A stretch of DNA of 64,000 bases, taken from contig NC_089541.1 of the NCBI RefSeq assembly GCF_040115645.1, forward strand, positions 5,022,001-5,086,000, in the 5' to 3' direction. Below are positions 61,271 to 64,000 of this stretch, piece after piece (within the stretch, counting starts at the first letter, position 1; each line of letters opens with the position of its first letter). A program made the translations under genes and the position numbers. Origin of the DNA: Euwallacea fornicatus. Taxonomy: Eukaryota; Arthropoda; Insecta; Coleoptera; Curculionidae. The notes below the pieces were generated by a model, which worked only from the letters and a program-made list of their open reading frames with translations, searched no databases and was not told where the DNA came from.

Positions 61271-61728
61271 TATAGATTTGTCTGCAAAATAAAGTACAGA
61301 GTAACGCATTTACATCTTTAGTTATTATAGTGTTGCGTTTTACACCGCACTAGGAGTGGAAGACCCTTTCTAGTTTTTCTCAAAGTTGAAAATTTTTTGG
61401 AGAATTTCCTACGAGGACGACTGGAAGTTTAATAAATTGTTGTCAGGCGTACTCCAACTAACTTCATCCTATATTATATGTGATTCCTGAAATCCCCATA
61501 GTGACCTCTGAATTTGAAATACCCTGTTTTTAAGGTTTGCTTCACAACTTAACTTGCTCTACATGCAACCGAGAAAGAAGGTTTTTTTTTGAAACATTTT
61601 ATTTATTAATGATTTTGCGTCACTCGAAAATATGGGATGTAAACTCCATTATAGCCAGCTCTGCTTCTATGTAATTACCTGTGGTGGCTTATACGTAATT
61701 AGGTGTGTTATTTTACACGATTGTGATA

Positions 61729-61974
61729 TTAATGATAATAAAATAGGTCTTCAATGGTGAATGCTGACAACCCACGTGGAATAATTTTAAGTGTCTGGGT
61801 TGGAACGACTATTGAAGACTCTATTGTAATGAAAACAGAGTTCAGGGGGGAGAACTTCCCATTCACTTCATAGTTTGGGAGACCGAAATGGGCTCCGTGT
61901 GCTGCTCTCATATGGCTGGTTCTTCTCCCAAGCTCTTCAACTGTGAAGTCCTGATCAGTGTCGTTCAACAACAA
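61729..61974 (-). other. Orphan open frame, 81 codons, possible exon or fragment
   Basis: A minus-strand frame that reads more like protein than its surroundings (DTDQDFTVEELGRRTSHMRA, then HFGLPNYEVNGKFSPL) and ends at a stop near 61729. No ATG near its start and no recognised family. It might be the last exon of a spliced gene or part of a decayed element. I would not call it a gene without transcript evidence. Confidence 0.2.
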
Positions 61975-62819
61975 AATTCACAAATATCTTCCATATATGA
62001 TTGTTAATTCTGTTTGTAAGTTTATTTTTACAGTGTGTAGAAATAGAACACTTACTTATAAAAGTATTTTTGTAATACAGAAGATTTTAAAGCTTTAATC
62101 AAATAAAGTCGTTGGAATTTGAACTGTGGTGGTTATTATTTTGTTAACTCACCTTGAGTAATTAGGTATGTAGAAAACTAAATACACTCGACCGGAATCA
62201 GAAATACGTAATTACGATATACACGCACACGAGAAGGTGATAGTAGAACAATAATGATTTAAGCAAATGATAATTTGTCAATAAATCCTCGAAACGCACG
62301 CGAGGTTTCGTACCCATTGTGCCTGTTTACCCAAATGTGACGTGCACAGAGTCGAAAATTTATTGGTAAATTTAGCGTTGCAACGCTAATGGAATCTTTT
62401 TTTATTTCGATCTAGAGAAAAGTTTCCATTGAGTTATTATATTTGCTGAAAGGGAACTTTCGGACACGCAACAGTGTCTTGCAGTCATACTGAGAAAATA
62501 AAAGCGACAGGGTGCCCCAAGATGAGTCAAAAATAGTGTTGCATGCAGGGTCATAGATGGCTGATGGCGGATAATCAAATTTCATTGATGAAACTTAACT
62601 TCAATCTTCAATTAACTTGAAAGAATTTTCAGTGCGGTATGGATAGTGTTGTAGGTGCAGTGCATCGTCAAAGATGACAAGTTGTGCGAACAATGAAATT
62701 AAACCAATAAAATTTTCGCACAGTAACTTTTTGCAACTTCCGAAGAAGATTATTTCAATAAAAGTGCCTCGAAAAGTTCCTGTTTTCGGCAATGAAGCGT
62801 CACATCAGTCGACAATCTC

Positions 62820-63650
62820 TTAGCAGTTGAGTTTTAGTGACGATCCAAGAACAGGCGTACTAAAAGTACCGAAGTCATCCAGGAAGACGTCGATGCTAAG
62901 CGCATCAACGAAAATCAACATATGACTATTCATGATATTGCGACATCATTCGGGATTTCAAAAAACTCAATTCAAAAAATTTTGCGCGCTCTAAAAAATT
63001 ACGTGTGTCCCGTTGGATATCGCGTCTGTTGACCGAAGAACCGAAAGAAACTAAAGTTGATTGGTATCAAAAAACTCTAGATCCCTTTAACGCGGGAAAC
63101 TCTACAAACGTGTACAGCAGCATCAGTGGTGGTGTATTGGTGTTTATTCATCTACACATAACTGACCTGAACCCGAAATAAACGCCAGTCGTCCGTTTGG
63201 GTACTCCAAGGCGAAGAAAAACCAACAAGAGTCATCTCGAACGTGCCCATAAAGATTCACAAGCAGCCCACATAGTAACGATTCCCCTTCGTGTTCAAAG
63301 AACTGTTACTGCCAACTGAGTTGATTGCCGGAAGTCATCCTTGAGCTTAGAAAACCCAATTTCAAACGACGAATCATCCTTCATCGAGGCAACGCAAGTT
63401 CGTACGTAGCTCGCAAAACATTAACAATTCAAAATTTTGTTGTCCCAAAAATTTTAAACTATCCTCCATACAGTTCCGACCTAAATCCGAGCGATTTCTT
63501 TACCTTGCTAAAAATCAAGAACGGACTATACGATCAAAGGTTCGGGTTGCCAGAAATAGTCGACGCTTTCGAAAATTTAAATTTGAATGTACCAATAAAC
63601 GATTGAAATAACTGCTGCCAGGAAGGGTTATCTACTGTTTTATTCCAGCT
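62820..63650 (+). mobile_element. Frameshifted mariner transposase pseudogene
   Basis: Plus-strand pieces in different frames: SDDPRTGRTKSTEVIQEDVD and INENQHMTIHDIATSFGISK with NSIQKILRAL (about 62830-62990, second helix-turn-helix), SRWISRLLTEEPKETKVDW (63010-63065), TVTANELIAG-like sequence (63302-63330), then an open frame to 63606 with KRRIILHRGNASSYVARKTL and YPPYSSDLNPSDFF followed by KIKNGL and RFGLPEIVDAF. The second catalytic Asp (HHDNAS in active copies) is Gly. The third, in NPSDFF, is kept. The region around the first catalytic Asp is missing or unreadable. A CAGGGTGCCCCAAGATGAG stretch near 62509 may be near the 5' end. Confidence 0.78.
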
Positions 63651-64000
63651 CTATATGCGAAACTTAAAAAACAACCCTAATATAGAACAGAGCTAAAATT
63701 CAACTTTGCTGAAGGTTTGTTTATGCTAGTTCGTGCAAATTTTCGGGTGTTAAATTTAAATTTGGAACGAATCTGAATATCTATAGGAAGCTGCTAATGT
63801 TTTTGTGAAATTGGAGACGGCAGATGAAAGGGCGCTAAAAGAAATAAACCGATAAAAACCCAAATAAGTTTCGGGTCAAATTTTTCTTCCACGAAATCAG
63901 TTATGTCAGCAATTCCTGATCTTAGTTGAACGCTACCAATTGCAAAGACGGACACTCTGCTATCCGGAAATTCATTGTTTACTTTTTATTTCGGTATGAA
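63651..64000. other. Right edge, no feature recognised
   Basis: No open frame or repeat that I can identify. Confidence 0.35.

Noticed and set aside
1..64000. CRISPR arrays, rRNA, tRNA genes, bacterial operons or a defence system
   Set aside because: The window is clearly insect nuclear DNA. No regularly spaced repeats, tRNA-type B-box/acceptor pairing or rRNA signatures were found by eye.

Overview
The window is insect nuclear DNA. It is AT-rich, its genes are split by GT-AG introns (many only about 45-60 nt, the shortest 48 nt), and every recognisable gene has a clear insect counterpart. The arthropod-type nicotinic receptor subunit, the Tret1-type sugar transporter and the segmentation gene hairy place it in insects. 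A beetle or another small-intron holometabolous insect is my guess, but nothing seen here proves the order.

Region 1 (about 1-15 kb) is gene-dense. It holds an intronless orphan gene (460 aa, minus strand), then four genes in alternating orientation: RTCB tRNA ligase (minus), RAD51D (plus), TAB1 (minus) and GGA (plus). RTCB/RAD51D and TAB1/GGA are head to head across 0.45 and 0.8 kb and probably share promoter regions. RAD51D and TAB1 converge with overlapping poly(A) signals. The four act in unrelated processes (tRNA splicing/repair, recombination, TAK1 signalling, Golgi sorting), so the clustering looks like compact housekeeping organisation and not a pathway.

Region 2 (15-25 kb) holds a six-exon Tret1-like sugar transporter, a dead Tc1-like transposon, and a nine-exon nicotinic acetylcholine receptor alpha subunit that is intact once two introns of 48 and 52 nt are recognised.

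Region 3 (25-49 kb) has no protein-coding gene I can support. It contains small inverted-repeat elements, a Tigger/pogo-like transposon with a Tc1 relic nested in it, and several GC-richer islands. It lies directly upstream of hairy and is the likely cis-regulatory territory of that gene.

Region 4 (49.4-54.8 kb) is hairy: bHLH-Orange-WRPW, three coding exons, with two long introns that carry repeats, a 0.77 kb inverted-repeat element and a Hairy/E(spl)-type binding consensus.

Region 5 (55-64 kb) is transposon-rich: a 3.9 kb pogo-like element with unusually long (about 530 bp) terminal inverted repeats, a second mariner-superfamily relic and a frameshifted mariner. All transposases seen are degraded. 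I found no CRISPR array, rRNA or tRNA, and no convincing new multi-gene system. The best leads are the degenerate Walker motifs in RAD51D, the pore-lining substitution in the nicotinic receptor, the putative hairy autoregulatory sites with a TTTACGA cluster in the upstream desert, and the long-TIR pogo-like element.
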